Assembly: GCA_028583605.1 (NCBI GenBank)
Contig: CM053337.1
Coordinates: 20,046,488 to 20,110,487, forward strand
Origin: Dastarcus helophoroides
Lineage: Eukaryota; Arthropoda; Insecta; Coleoptera; Bothrideridae
Direction: 5' to 3'
DNA length: 64,000 bases
Shown: positions 20,090-34,340 of the stretch, in pieces
Numbering within the stretch: position 1 is the first letter of the stretch
How the letters are laid out: the number at the start of each line of letters is the position of its first letter
Made by a program: the position numbers and the translations under genes
The notes under the pieces: generated by a model
Seen by the model: the letters and a program-made list of their open reading frames with translations, nothing else
Told to the model about the DNA's origin: nothing
Database searches by the model: none

Positions 20090-23000
20090 AAAGTAATTTT
20101 GAGCTAATAGGTTCGACATTTGGTAGTTCATTAATATTTCAATTGTTTGTCCACGAAAACTTTTCTAAAATTCACATATATGCTCTTGGAGGTCTATGGA
20201 CAAAATAATATAATGCTAAAAAGTTGGATATTCGGTGGTTCATCAGTATTGCAATTGTTTTTCCATGAAATCTTCTCTAAAATTCGCAAATGTTCTCATG
20301 GAGTATCCTGATCAAAATAATCTTGCGCTAAATTTTGCACATTGGGTAGTTCATCAGCATTTCAATTGTTTTGCAACGAAAAATTCTCTAAAATTCACAA
20401 AAGTGCTCTTGGAGGTGCAAAGGCCAAATAATATTTTGTTAAAAGTTGGGTATTTTGTGGTTCATCAGTATCGCAATTTTTTTCCCATGAAATCTTCTCT
20501 AAAATGCGCAAATGTTCTCAAGGTGGTTCCAGATCAAAATAATTCTGACTTAAAACTTCGAACTTTTGGTAGTTCAACAGTATTTCAATTCTTTTGCCAC
20601 TAAACATTATCTTCTTGAAGAGACTTAGACAGAATAATGTTGTGTTAAAAATTTCGTGGTGCATCTGGCAATTTTTTCTTATGAAATCTAATAGTTTCAA
20701 AAGTTCTCATGGAAGATCTTAATCGAAATAATTGTGAGCTAAAACGTTTAGCATTTAGTAGTTCATCAATATTTCACTTGTTTGGCCAAGAAAAATTCTC
20801 TAAAATTTACAAAAGGACTCTTGGAGGTGCAAAGGCAAAATAATATTTTGTTAAAAGTTGGGTATTCGGTGGTTCATCAGTATCGCAATTTTTTTCCCAT
20901 AAAATCTTCTCTAAAATGTGGAAATGTTCTCATGGTGGATCCAGATCAAAATAATTTTAACCCAAAACTTTGAACTTTTGGTAATTCTTGAGCATTTTAA
21001 TTGTTTTGCCACTAAACATTCTCTTCCTGAAGACTCTTAGACAAAATAATGTTGTGTTAAAAATTTGGGTATTTGGTGGTGCATCTGGCAATTCTTTTCT
21101 AATAAAATCTAAAATTTGTGAAAGTTCTCATGGAGGATCCTAATCAAAATAATTTTGTGCTAAAATGTTGAGCATTTAGTAGTTCATCGATATTTCAATT
21201 GTTTGGTCACGAAAAATTTTTTAACACTTACAAAAGTGCTCTTGGAGGTGCAAAGGCAAAATGATATTTTGTTAAAAGTTGGATATTTGGTGGTTCATCA
21301 GTATCGCAATTTTTTTCCCATGAAATCTTCTCTAAAATGCGCAAATGTCGTCATGATGGTTCCAGATCATAATAATTCTGACTTAAAACTTCGAACTTTT
21401 GGTAGTTCATTAGTATTTCAATTGTTTTGCCGCTAAACATTCTCCTCTTGAAGAGTCTTAGACAAAATAATGTTGTGTTAAAAATTTTGGTATTTGGTGG
21501 TGCATTTGGTAATTTTCTTCCATGAAATCTAAAAGTTGCAAATGTTCTCGTGGAAGATCTTGATCGAAATAATTGTGAGCTAAAATGTTGGGCTTCTAGT
21601 ATTTCATCAGTATTTCAATTGTTTGTTCACGAAAAATTTTCTAAATTCACTAAAGTGCTCTTGGAGGTCCTTTGGCAAAATAATATAATCTTAAAAAGTT
21701 GAGTATTTGATGGTTCATCAGTTTCGCAGTTTTTTTCCCATGAAATCTTCTTTAAAATTCGCAAACGTTTGTTCACGAAAAATTCAATGGTGTCATGGAG
21801 GATCCTGATTAAAATAATTTTGAGTTAAAATATTGAACATTTGGTGGTTCATCAGTATTTTAAGCATTTTCCCACGAAATATCTTCTTCTTGGAGAATCA
21901 CAATCAAAATAATGTAATGTCAAAAAATTGAGTATCTGGTGATTCATCTGGTAGTTGTTTTCCCATGAAATCTCCTATATTTACAAACCTTTTGAGTTAA
22001 ACGTTGGACATCTAGTAATTCATCAGTATTTCAATTGGTTGTTCACAAAAAATTCACTAACATGCTCTTGGAGGTCCTTGGGCAAAATAATATAATCTTG
22101 AAAAGTTGAGGATTTGGTGGTTCATCAGTATTGCAACTTTTTTCCAATGAAATATCCAAAATTTGCAAACGTTTTGAGCTAAAAGTCGGACATCTAGTAA
22201 TTCATCAGTATTTCAATTGTTTGTTCACGAAAAATTCTCTAAAATTCACTAAAGTGTTCTTGGAGGTCTTTGGGCAAAATAATATAATCTTAAAAAGTTG
22301 AAGATTTGGTGGTTCATCAGTATTGCAATTTTTTTCCCATGAAATCTTCTGTAAAATTCACAAATGTTGTCATGGAGGATCCTGATCAAAATAATTTTGA
22401 GCTAAAATGTTGGATATTTGGTGGTTTATCGGTATTTTAATCGTTTTGCCACGAAGTATCCTCTTCTTGGAGAATCGAAGTTAAAATAATGTTATGTCAA
22501 AAAATTGGGTATTTGGTGGTTCATCTGGCAGTGTTTTCCCATAAAATCTCCAAAATTTGCAAACGTTTTGAGCTAAACTTTGGGCATCTAGTAATTCATC
22601 AGTATTTCAATTGTTTGTTCACGAAACATTCTCCAAAATTAACGAAAGTGCTCTTGGAGGTCCTTGGGCAAAAGAATATAATCTTAAACACTTGAAAATT
22701 TGGTGGTTCATCAGTATTGCAATTTTTTTCCCATGAAATCTTCTCTAAAATTCGTAAAAGTTCTCATGGAGAATCTTGATCAAAATAGTTTTGAGCTACA
22801 ATGCTGAACATTTGCGAGTTGATCGGTATTTCAATTATTTAACCACGAAATATCGTCTTCTTGGAGAATCACAGACGAAATAATGTTGTGCTAAAAAGCA
22901 TTTGGTGGCGCATCTGGCAATTGTTTTCCCATGAATTTTCTAAAATTCGCAAACGTTTGTTCAGAAAAAATTCTCTAAAATTCACTAAAGTGCTCTTGGA

Positions 23001-24590
23001 GGTCCTTGGGCAAAATAATATAATCTTAAAAAGTTCAGGATTCGGTAGTTCATCAGTATTGCAATTTTTTTCCCATGAAATTTTCCCTAAAATTCACAAA
23101 TGTGGTCATGGAGGATCCTGAACAAAATAATTTTGAGCTAAAATATTGGACATTTGGTGGTTCATCGGTATTTTAATCATTTTGCCACGAAATATCCTCT
23201 TCATGGAGAATCACAGTTGAAATAATGTTATGTTAAAAAATTGGATATTTGATGGTTCATCTGGCAGTTGTTTTCTCATAAAATATCCAAAATTTGCAAA
23301 CCTTTTGAGCTAAACTTTGGGCATCTAGTAATTCATCAGTATTTCAATTGTTTGTTCACGAAACATTCTCTAAAATTAACGAAAGTGCTCTTGGATGTAC
23401 TTGCGCAAAATAATATAATCTTAAAAAGTTGAGAAATTGGTAGTTCATCAGTATTACAATTTTTTTCCCATGAAATTTTCTCTAAAATTCACAAATGTTG
23501 TCATGGAGCGATCTACTCAAAAGAATTTTGAGCTAAAATGTTGGACATTTGGTGGTTCATCAGTATTTTAATGTATTTGAATGTTTTGCCACGAAATATC
23601 CCCTTTGTGGAGAATCACAGTTGAAATAATGTTAAGTCAAAAATTTGGGTATTTGGTGGTTCATTTACCAGTTGTTTTCCCATGAAATCTCTAAATTTTG
23701 CAAACGTTTTGAGCTAAACGTCGGGCTTCTAGTAATTCATCAGTGTTTCAATTGTTTGTTCACGAACAATTGTCGAAAATTCACTAAAGTGCTCTTGGAG
23801 GTCCTTGGGCAAAATAATATAATCTTAAAAAGTTGAGAAATTGGTAGTTCATCAGTATTGCAATTTTTTTCCCATGAAATCTTGTCTAAAATTCGCAAAT
23901 GTTATCATGGAGGATCCTGATCAAAATAATTTTGGGCTAAAATATTGGACATTTGGTGGTTCATCAGTATTTTAATGTATTTGAATGTTTTGCCACGAAA
24001 TATCCCCTTTGTGGAGAATCACAGTTGAAATAATGTTAAGTCAAAAATTTGGGAATTTGGTGGTTCATTTACCAGTTGTTTTCCCATGAAATCTCTAAAT
24101 TTTGCAAACGTTTTGAGCTAAACGTCGGGCTTCTAATAATTCATCAGTATTTCAATTGTTTGTCCACGAAAAATTGTCTAAAATTCACTAAAGTGCTCTT
24201 GGAGGCCCTTGGGCAAAATAATATAATCTTAAAAAGTTCAGGATTCGGTAGTTCATCAGTATTGCAATTTTTTTCCCATGAAATCTTGTCTAAAATTCGC
24301 AAATGTTGTTTGATCCTGATCAAAATAATTTTGAGCTAAAATGTTGGAAATTTGGTGGTTCATCAGTATTTTAATCGTTTTTCCACGAAATATCCTCTTC
24401 TTGGAGAATCACAGTTAAAATAATGTTATGTCAAAAAATTGAATATTTGGTGGTTCATCTGGCAGTTGTTTTCCCATGAAATCTCCAAAATTTGCAAACA
24501 TTTTGAGCTAAACGTCGGAAATCTAGTAATTCATCAATATTTCAAGTGTTTGTTCACGAAAAATTCTCTTAATTTCACCAAAGTGCCTTG
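20090..24590. repeat. Higher-order satellite, array 1 (diverged)
   Basis: Tandem ~100-bp monomers of four types in a fixed order, the same family as 26,745-31,412. Typical blocks are ggttcatcagtattgcaatt, cccatgaaatcttctctaaa and gtgctcttggaggtcc. The better-preserved repeats near 23,645 and 24,049 are 404 bp apart, because one monomer type carries a deletion of roughly 18 bp here. Divergence between copies is higher than in array 2. Small frames inside it are spurious. Confidence 0.88.
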
Positions 24591-24599
24591 TTTTCGAAT

Positions 24600-25040
24600 T
24601 TTTTGTTTCAAAAGTTCCTTTCCCCAATTTTGACCTTTTTTGGAAATTCTTACCTTCAAAATTTCGACTTTTGTCAACATTTTGATTTAAAATTCGGTTG
24701 TTTTCAAAACGTGAAATCGAAATTTCTAGTTTGGCGACGATTCAAAATTGAAATTCAAATTTTAAAATTAAAACCGTAATTTCGAAATTTAAAATCGAAA
24801 TTTTGCGAACCAAGTTAGCTTCAAATAAAAATTTCGATAAAAAACTAAAGTTTTAAAGTGAAATTCCAAATTTCGAGTTTAAAGTCGATATTTTCAGTTT
24901 GAAACAGATTTTTTTGTCAATAAAGACGAAATTTCGAGCGTCAAGTCAAAATTTTGCGATTTAACTTAGAGTTTTGAGGTTATAGTCGAAATTCCTATCT
25001 AAAAATCGAAATTTCTAATTTAAAAATCTCTAGCAAAGAG
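24600..25040. repeat. Short-period satellite fragment
   Basis: Degenerate aaatttcgag and aaaatcgaaatttt units related to the family at 1-7.45 kb. Confidence 0.65.
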
Positions 25041-26460
25041 AGGAACATTTTTTTTCTGTTTATGAACTTGATTATTAATAATTGAAATTGAAGAATACTA
25101 GATTGCGTAAAAATGTTAATTTTGTTTATCTGCTAAAGCAATCATTAGCTTGAAATAAAGAGATACAGAAATCTAGATTATCTCAATTATCTGAAAAACC
25201 CAAATTATTATGTAAATGAATCAATTAAACTGGTATACGATCAAACAATAAACCGTTTAATCTAGTAACAGGTTTCTCATGCCACGTTAAAGCCCAGTGT
25301 CATAAAAATAGGGAGGAAGAATCAAAATAATAAAATATGCAACGCTCTCGAAAAAGCTGGGGAAGTAAAAAATGAAGGCAAAAAGGGCAGCCGGGTATTG
25401 GATAAAGTTCTGATCAATATTGTGAGCCCGACCAATAGCGACCAGTCAGTCCCAAAGAGCAGGGAGAAATAAAAATAAACCGACCGAGATTTTTTCGCCT
25501 TGATCCAAAAGAATCGAATAGAAACGAACTGAAAAAAGGAAACTCAACTTGAAATTCTTCACGCTTCAAGCGAGATATTTGTATTTTAAATTTTGTATGA
25601 GTAAGTTGGATAAAAAATGATGAAAACAGTTTCAGTGATTGTTTGGAGAGAACACTTTTAGGTCGCTTGGGTTATCGGGTACTGGAAAGTCAATACTGCT
25701 TTCCACTGCGGAGTTGGTTAACCCGAATAACCTCGCCGCGAGAGAGACAGCGACAGACGTACCAACTCAAACAACGTAGCACGTAGCCTGCTGCCTGGCA
25801 ATAGTTCGTAGAAAGCCAGACAACATTCTATATTTTAATCACTATCGCTACGTTGTGAGTTTAATGGATACCCCGCCACATTTTCCTTTTATTGTTCGCT
25901 TTATATCCGTCTCACTCGAAATGACTCATCAAATATCCAATTGATGGATTTTTAATGGCACTTTGTATGGCTGCCTTCTAAATTAGATGGATTTATGAGT
26001 GGTTCATATACATTGTAAAGTTAAATAAATTTTGGAAATTCTTCATTTAAGGCATAACTGGACAAAATCTACATAAATTAGATCATTAAAAACTGATTAA
26101 ATGATCACTTGGATACAAAATACGTAACATAATAAAATGAATTTATGGAAATGTTCCTAAATTTTCATGACTTCAAATTAGAGACTGAAAATGGTAATAA
26201 AATTGTAAATTTTTACTAAAAAGCTTCCAAAATAATTCTGATATGTTTCCAGAATTCCTCCGCAATGGAAGCAAGCAATTATCGTTATCCGTACACGGGC
26301 AGTGTGGGCATCTCGAAAATGACAGGTTAAATGGGGGAAAATTGGGCAATTAATAAACTAACGTCCAGAAAGATTGGATACGGTTTGTGGACATTTACAT
26401 TTTAAAGTCGAAACGATGGAAAAAAATGTATTTCAATTGAATTGTGACTGAATTTTGACG
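25041..26460. other. Unique region between the two satellite arrays
   Basis: Non-repetitive. The part 25,690-25,860 is less AT-rich (ctttccactgcggagttggt, aacctcgccgcgagagagac, cgtagcacgtagcctgctgc) and could be regulatory or an unrecognised non-coding exon. No open frame of note. Confidence 0.4.
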
Positions 26461-26744
26461 TCTAGATTAACATTTTTAGTTTAAAAAAAAACGGAACATT
26501 GGCAGTGAAAGTTCGGATTTTCGGAAAAAAGTCAACAATTTGAAATGGAAGTCCAAGGGGTGGAACTTGAAAAAGAGGAATTTCGGGTGTAACGTGGAAT
26601 TTTTGTATTTTGGATTTGGAAAATTTCGAATGGATCTCGAAATTACAAGAAATAACTAAAACTTTCGAAAACAAAGCAAAACCTTTTGAAACATTCAAAA
26701 TTTGGAATTTCATTCTAAGATTGAAGAAAAAAATCAAAACTGGG
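26461..26744. other. AT-rich stretch leading into satellite array 2
   Basis: Low-complexity AT-rich sequence with scattered tcgaaa motifs. The overlapping frames on both strands show no domain and merge into the satellite. Confidence 0.4.
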
Positions 26745-29700
26745 GTATTTCAAATGTTTTGCCTTGAAATGTTATCTAAAATTCATCAATGCCTCTTGGA
26801 CCATCGAATCCATAATAATTTTGTGCTAAAAAGTTGGGTATTTGGTGCTTCATCAGTGTTGCAATTTTTTTCCCATGACATCTTCTCTAAAACTCGCAAA
26901 TGTTCTCATGGTGGATCCTGATCAAAATAATTTTGACCTAAAATTTTGAACTTTTAGTAGTTCATCAGTATTTCAATTGTTTTGCCACGAAACATTCTCT
27001 TTTTGAACAGTCTTAGACAAAATAATGTCGAGTAAGAAATTTGGGTATTTGGTGGTGCATCTGGCAATTTTTTTTCTATGAAATCCAAAATTTGCAGAAG
27101 TTCTTATGGAGGATTCCAATCAAAATAATTTTGGGCTAAAACGTTGGGCTTTTAGTAGTTGATCGATATTTCAATTGTTTGGTAACGAAAATTTCTCTAA
27201 AATTTACAAAAGTGCTCTTGGAGGTGCAAAGGCAAAATAGTATTTTGTTAAAAGTTGGGTATTTGGTGGTTCATCAGTATCGCAATTTTTTTCCCATGAA
27301 ATCTCCTCTAAAATGCGCAAATGTTCTCATGGTGGATCCAGATCAAAATAATTTTGACCCAAAACTTTGAACCTTTGTTAGTTCTTCAATATTTCAATTG
27401 TTTTGCCACCAAACATTCTCTTCTTGAAGACTCTTAGACAAAATAATGTTGTGTTAAAAATTTGGGTATCTGGTAGTGCATCTGGTAATTTTTTCTCATG
27501 AAATCTAATAGTTTCAAAAGTTCTCATGGAAGATCTTCATCGAAATAATTGTGAACTAAAACGTTGGGCATTTAGTAGTTCATCAATATTTCACTTGTTT
27601 GGTCAAGAAAAATTCTCTAACATTTACAAAAGGGCGCTTGGAGGTGCAAAGGCAAAATAATATTTTGTTAAAAGTTGGGTATTTGGTGGTTCATCAGTAT
27701 CGCAATTTTTTTCCCATGAAATCTTCTCTATAATGCGCAAATGTTCTCATGGTGGATCCAGATCAAAATAATTTTGACCCAAAACTTTGAACTTTTGTTA
27801 GTTCTTCAATATTTCAATTGTTTTGCCACCAAACATTCTCTTCTTGAAGACTCTTAGACAAAATAATGTTGTGTTAAAAATTCGGGTATCTGGTAGTGCA
27901 TCTGGTAATTTTTTCTCATGAAATCTAATAGTTTCAAAAGTTCTCATGGAAGATCTTCATCGAAATAATTGTGAACTAAAACGTTGGGCATTTAGTAGTT
28001 CATCAATATTTCACTTGTTTGGTCAAGAAAAATTCTCTAACATTTACAAAAGGGCTCTTGGAGGGACAAAGGCAAAATAATATTTTGTTAAAAGTTGGGT
28101 ATTTTGTGGTTCATCTGTATCGCAATTTTTTTCCCATGAAATCTTCTCTAAAATTCGCAAATGCTGTCATGGTGGATCCAGATCAAAATAATTTTGACCC
28201 AAAACTTTGAACTTTTGGTAGTTCATCAGTATTTCAATTGTTTTGCCCTTAAACATTCTCTTCTTGAAGAGTCTTAGACAGAATAGTGTTGTGTTAAAAA
28301 TTTGGTTATTTGGTGGTGCATCTGGTAATTTTTTCTCATGAAATCTAATAGTTTCAAAAGTTTTCATGGAAGATATTACTGTAAATAATTGTAAGATAAA
28401 ACGTTGTGCATTTAGCAGTTCATCAATATTTCAATTGTTTTGTCAAGAAAAATTCTCTAAAATTCACAAAATGGCCCTTGGAGGTGCAAAGGCAAAATAA
28501 TATTTTGTTAAAAGTTGGGTATTTTGTGAATCATTAGTATCGCAATTTTTTTTCCATGAAATCTTCTCTAAAATTCGCAAATGTTCTCATGGTGGATCCA
28601 GGTCAAAATAATTTTGACCCAAAACTTTGCACTTTTGGTAGTTCATCAGTATTTCAATTGTTTTGTCACTAAACATTCTCTTCTTGAAGAGTCTTAGACA
28701 GAATAGTGTTGTGTTAAAATATTGGGTATTTGGTGGTGCATCTGGTAATTTTTTCTCATGAAATCTAATAGTTTCAAAAGTTCTCATGGAAGATATTACT
28801 GTAAATAGTTGTAAGATAAAACGTTGTGCATTTAGCAGTTCATCAATATTTCAATTGTTTTGTCAAGAAAAATTCTCTAAAATTCACAAAAGGGCCCTTG
28901 GAGGTGCAAAGGCAAAATAATATTTTGTTAAAAGTTGGGTATTTGGTGGTTCATCAGTATCGCAATTTTTTTCTCATAAAATCTTCTCTAAAATTCGCAA
29001 ATGTTCTCATGGTGGTTCTGGATCAAAATAATTCTGACTTAAAACTTCGAACTTTTGATAGTTCATCAGTATTTCAATAGTTTTGCCACTAAACATTCTC
29101 TTCTTGAAAAGTCTTGGACAAAATAATGTTTGCAAAAGTTCTCATGGAGGACCTTAATCGAAATAATCGTGAGCTAAAATGTTGGGCACTTGGTAATCCA
29201 TCAATTTTTCACTTGTTTGGTCACGAAAAATTCTCTAATTCTTACAAATGTGCTCTTGGAGGTGCAAAGGCAAAATAGTATTTTGTTGAAATTTGGGTAT
29301 TTGGTGGTTCATCAGTATCGCAATCTTTTTCCCATGAAATCTTCTCTAAAATTTGCAAATGTTCTCATAGTGGATCCTGATCAAAATAATTTTGACCTAA
29401 AATTTTGAACTTTTGGTAGTTCATCAATATCTCAATAGTTTTGCCAGGAAATATTTCCTTATTGAAGAGTCTTAGACAAAATAATGTTGACTAAGAAATT
29501 TGGGTATTTGGTGGTGCATCTGGCAATTTTTTCCATGAAATCTAAAATTTGCAAAAGTTTTCATGAAGGATCTTAATTGAAATAATTGTGAGCTAAAACG
29601 TTGGGCATTTAGTAGTTCATCAATATTTCACTTGTTTGGTCACGAAAAATCATCTAAAATTTACAAAAGTGCTCTTGGAGGTGCAAAGGTTAAATAATAT

Positions 29701-31412
29701 TTTGTTAAAAGTTGGATATTTTGTGGTTCATCAGTATCGCAATTTTTTTCCCATGAAATCTTCTCTAAAATTCGCAAATGATCTCATGGTGGATCCAGAT
29801 CAAAATAATTTTGACCTAAAACTTTCAATTTTTGGTAGCTCATCAATATTTTAATTGTTTTCCCGCGAAACATTCTCTTCTTGAAGAATCTTGGACAAAA
29901 TAATGTTGTGTTAGAATTTTGGGTATTTGGTGGTGCATCTGGCAACTCTCTTCCAATAAAATTTAAAATTTGCAAAAGTTCTCTTGGAGGATCCTAATCA
30001 AAATAATTTTGAGCTAAAACGTTGGGCATTTAGTAGTTCATCAATATTTCAATTGTTTGGTCACGAAAAATTCTCTAACATTTACAAAAGTGCTCTTGGA
30101 GGTTCAAAGGTAAAATAGTATTTTGTTGAAAGTTGGGTATTTGGTGGTTCATCAGTATCGCAATATTTTTCCCATGAAATCTTTTCTAAAATTCGCAAAT
30201 GTTCTCATGGTGGATTCTGATCAAAAAAATGTTAAGCTAAACCGTTGGACATTTCTAAGTTCATAGTTATCAGTATTTCAGTAGTTTGGTCTCGAAAAAT
30301 TCTTCAAAAGTCGCAAATATGCTCTTGGATGCCCATAGGCAAAATAATATTTTGTTAAAAGTTGAGTATTTGGTGGTTCATCAGTATCGCAATCTTTTTC
30401 CCATGAAATATCCTCTAAAATTTGCAAATGTTCTCATAGTGGATCCTGATCAAAATAATGTTGACCTAAAATTTTGAACTTTTGGTAGTTTATCAGTATC
30501 TCAATAGTTTTGCCAGGAAATATTTCCTTATTGAAGAGTCTTAGACAAAATAATGTTGCGTAAGAAATTTGGGTATTTGGTGGTGCATCTGGCAATTTTT
30601 TCCGTGAAATCTAAAATTTGCAAACGTTCTCATGAAGGATCTTAATTGAAATAATTGTGAGTTAAAACCTTGGGCATTTAGTAGTTCATCAATATTTCAC
30701 TTGTTTGGTCACGAAAAATCATCTAAAATTTACAAAAGTGCTCTTAGAGGTGCAAAGGCAAAATAGTATTTTGTTGAAAGTTGGGTATTTGGTGGTTCAT
30801 CAGTATCGCAATATTTTTCCCATGAAATCTTCTCTAAAATTCGCAAATGTTCTCATGGTGGATTCTGATCAAAAAAATGTTAAGCTAAAACGTTGGACAT
30901 TTCTAAATTCATAGGTATCAGTATTTTAGTTGTTTGGTCACGAAAAATTTTCCAAGAGTCGCAAATGTGCTCTTGGAGGTGCAAAGACAAAATAATATTT
31001 TGTTAAAAGTTAGATATTTGGTGTTTCATCAGTATTGCAATATTTTTCCCATGAAATTTTCTCTAAAATACGCAAATGTTCTCATGGTGCATCCAGATCA
31101 AAATAATTTTGACCTAAAACTTTCAATTTTTGGTATTTCATCAGTATTTCAATTGTTTTGCCACTAAACAGTCTCTTCTTGAAGAGTCTTAGACAAAATA
31201 ATGTTGTGTTAAAAATTTGGGTATTTGGTGGTGCATCTGGTAATTCTCTTCCAATAAAATCTAAATTTTGCAAAAGTTCTCATGGAGAATCCTAATCAAA
31301 ATAATGTTGGGCTAAAACGTTGGGCATTTAGTAGTTCATCAATATTTCAATTGTTTGGTCACGAAAAATTTTCTAAAACTTATAAATGTGCTCTTGGAGG
31401 TGCAAAGGAAAA
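26745..31412. repeat. Tetrameric higher-order satellite, array 2 (420-bp period)
   Basis: The block tattttgttaaaagttgggt begins at 27,241, 27,661, 28,081, 28,501 and 28,921, that is exactly 420 bp apart four times. Each 420-bp unit is four related but distinct monomers of about 112, 96, 102 and 110 bp. Their openers are gttcatcagtatcgcaattt, gttcatcagtatttcaattg, gtgcatctggtaattttttc and gttcatcaatatttcacttg. After 29,100 units are interrupted by small deletions. Short frames on either strand recur every 420 bp and are satellite artefacts. Confidence 0.93.
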
Positions 31413-32460
31413 ATAAAACCCAGATTTACAAATTTTTTCAAAACTTGATTTTTTTGTTGAAAATATTGATTTATTTTGAGAATTTTAACCTTTTATAAAT
31501 TGTCACAACTCTAAAATTTCGATTATTTCGTAATATTTAAATTTTATTTCTTCACCAATATTAATTTCGAAAATTTTTTCGATGTTTCAAACTTAACATT
31601 TTTAAAGTCTTTCTATTATTCATTCATTTATTTATTTATTTATTTATTTATTTTGAATAGGTCAATTTTGTTCTGAGTTTTAATTCGAAATGCTTACATT
31701 TCTCTCCTTTTCAACTGAAAGTGATTGAAAATGATTATAAATTTCAGATATTTTTTCAAAATTTTGCTTCTTTTCCCAAAGTTTTCTGTTTAAGATTTTT
31801 CTTGAGTTTAGAAATTTTGCTTGAATTCTTTTTTTCTTAAATTGAAATTTTTGTTTGAAAGAAAAATTGCGAGAAAAATGGTTTTGGACCAAAAGTTTAA
31901 TTGTGTTCTCAAAATTCGTTTCTCAAATTATATCGAAATTTTTATAAAAGTTTATTTTGGAAACTTCCGGAAACACGTTTCTTAGAAATTTTAACTTTTT
32001 CCTTGTAATTTCAAAATTTTGTCAAAAAAATTACTTGTCGAGAAAACAGTTTTCAAAAATCGAACATTGGTGTGACAATCTTCTTAGTTTTTTTTTGTCA
32101 AAGTAGAATTTTTTGAAAATTTTAACTTTTTGTCGAAATTCAGCTTTTTCTAAACATTTCGATTTTCATTTTAAAGTTCTTCTGAAAAATTTTACCTATT
32201 ATCGAAAATTCTGTTTCAAATTGTAAATAGCTTCTCAAAATTTTGAGAGTACAATTTCAGGATTTTCCTTTCTTTGGAGTACTTTGGACTTTTTTTATTG
32301 TAAACTCAAAACTTGATGCTTTTACTTTTTTTGAAATTTCAAGTTTAGAGTTCTAGATTTTCGGGTTAAAGCAAATATTTGTTTACCATTTTTCTTAAAA
32401 TTACCACTCAGTGTTTCGTAATTTCGAATTTTTTTGAAATTTGTATATTCAAATCGAAAT
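31413..32460. other. AT-rich low-complexity region
   Basis: Degenerate tttcaaaattt and ttttcgaaa sequence, with a (ttta)n run near 31,624-31,653. No gene seen. Confidence 0.6.
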
Positions 32461-34340
32461 ATTTACGAAAAATTTCCAAAATGTTGATGAATTTCCATAA
32501 TTTTGAGAAATTTCCAAAATTTTGAGGAATTTTTAAAATTTCAAAAATTTTTCAAAATTTCGAAAAATTTCAAAATTTCGAAAAATTTTCAAAACTTCGA
32601 AAAATGTTCAAAACTTCGAAAATTTTCAAAACTTCGAAAAATTTTCAAAATGTCGAAAATTTTGAAAACTACAAAAAATGGTGATTTTTAAAAATAGATG
32701 ACATTCCGATAAATTTACAAAATATCGAAAAAATTTTCAAAATTTCAGTTTTTTTGAAAAATAGGTGAATTTTTAAAAATGGATGAATTTTCAAAGAGAA
32801 GAATTTTCAAAAAGAGATGAATTTTCGACAAATGTCTAGATTTTTTAAAACAGCGAAATTTTCAATAAAAGACGAAAATTGAAAAAAGTAGAATTTTTAA
32901 AGTAAAATTTTGAAAAATTTTCAAAACTTCTAAAAATTTTCAAAATTTCGAAAAATTTTGAAAAATGGTGATTTTTAAAAATAGATGAATTTCCGATAAA
33001 TTTTCAAAATTTCGAAAAATTTTCAGAAGTTCGAAAAAATTTTAAAATTTCGAAAAATTTTCAAAATTTCAGTTTTTTTGAAAAATAGGTGAATTTTTAA
33101 AAATGGATGAATTTTCAAAGATAGAAGAATTTTCAAAAAGAGATGAATTTTCGACAAATGTCTAGATTTTTTAAAACAGCGAAATTTTCAATAAAAGACG
33201 AAAATTGAAAAAAGTACAATTTTTAAAGTAAAATTTTGAAAATTTTCAAAACTTCGAAAAATTTTCAAAATTTAGAAAATTTTGAAAACTACGAAAAATT
33301 TTCAAAATTTCGAAATTTTTTGAAAATTTCGAAAAATTTTCAAAATTTCAGTTTTTTTGAAAAATAGGTGAATTTTTAAAAATGGATGAATTTTCAAAGA
33401 GAAGAATTTTCAAAAAGAGATGAATTTTCGATAAATGTCTAGATTTTTTAAAACAGCGAATTTTCAATAAAAGACGAAAATTGAAAAAAGTAAAATTTTG
33501 AAAACTTCGAAAATTTTTTAAAATTTCGAAAATTTTCAAAAAGAGATGAATTTTCGACAAATGTCTAGATTTTTTAAAACAGTGAAATTTTCAATAAAAG
33601 ACGAAAATTTAAAAAAGTAGAATTTTTAAAGTAAAATTTTGAAAAATTTTCAAAACTTCGAAAAATTTCCAAAATTTCAAACAATTTTCAAAATTTTGAA
33701 AAATTTTGAAAAATGGGGATTTTTAAAAATAGATGAATTTCCGACAAATTTTCAAAATTTCGAAAAATTTCAAAATATCGAAAAAATCTCAAAATTGCGA
33801 AAAATTTTCAAAAGTTCGAAAAATTTTCAAGTTCGAAAAATTTTCAAAATTTCAAACAATTTTCAAAATTTTAAAAAACTTTGAAAAATTGTGATTTTTA
33901 AAAATAGTTGATTTCCGACAAATTTTCAAAATTTCGAAAAATTTTCAGAAGTTCGAAAAATTTTCAAAATTTGAAAAATTTTCAAAATTTGAAAAATTTT
34001 CAAAATTTGAAAAATTCTCAAAATTTTGAAAAAATTTCAAAATTTCGAAAAAATTTCAAAATTTCGAAAAATTTTCAAAATTTCGAAAATTTTTCAAAAT
34101 TTCGAAGTTTTTTTGAAAAATAGGTGAATTTTTAAAAATGGATGAATTTTCAAAGATAAAAGAATTTTCAAAAAGAGATGAATTTTCGACAAATGTCTAG
34201 ATTTTTTAAAACAGCGAAATTTTCAATAAAAGACGAAAATTTAAAAAAGTAGAATTTTTAAAGTAAAATTTTGAAAAATGTCGAAATTTTCATGAAAAGT
34301 TAATATTCTCAAAAAGAAGTTACTCAAAAAAAAGTTTCGA
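32461..34340. repeat. Short aaaattttcaaaatttcg repeats with a recurring ~165-bp module
   Basis: Units of about 17-18 bp alternate with a module containing aaaataggtgaatttttaaa, gacaaatgtctagatttttt and tcaataaaagacgaaaa. The module starts near 32,748, 33,067, 33,350, 34,115, with a partial copy near 33,537. Spacing varies because the short repeats between modules expand and contract. Frames such as 33,639-33,884 are repeat shadows. Confidence 0.82.

Noticed and set aside
20235..31273. Dozens of 60-120-residue frames in the two satellite arrays (words like VVHQYRNFFPMKSSLKFANV)
   Set aside because: They recur with the 404/420-bp satellite period. Since 420 is a multiple of 3, the same frame reopens in each unit, and all are broken within a unit.
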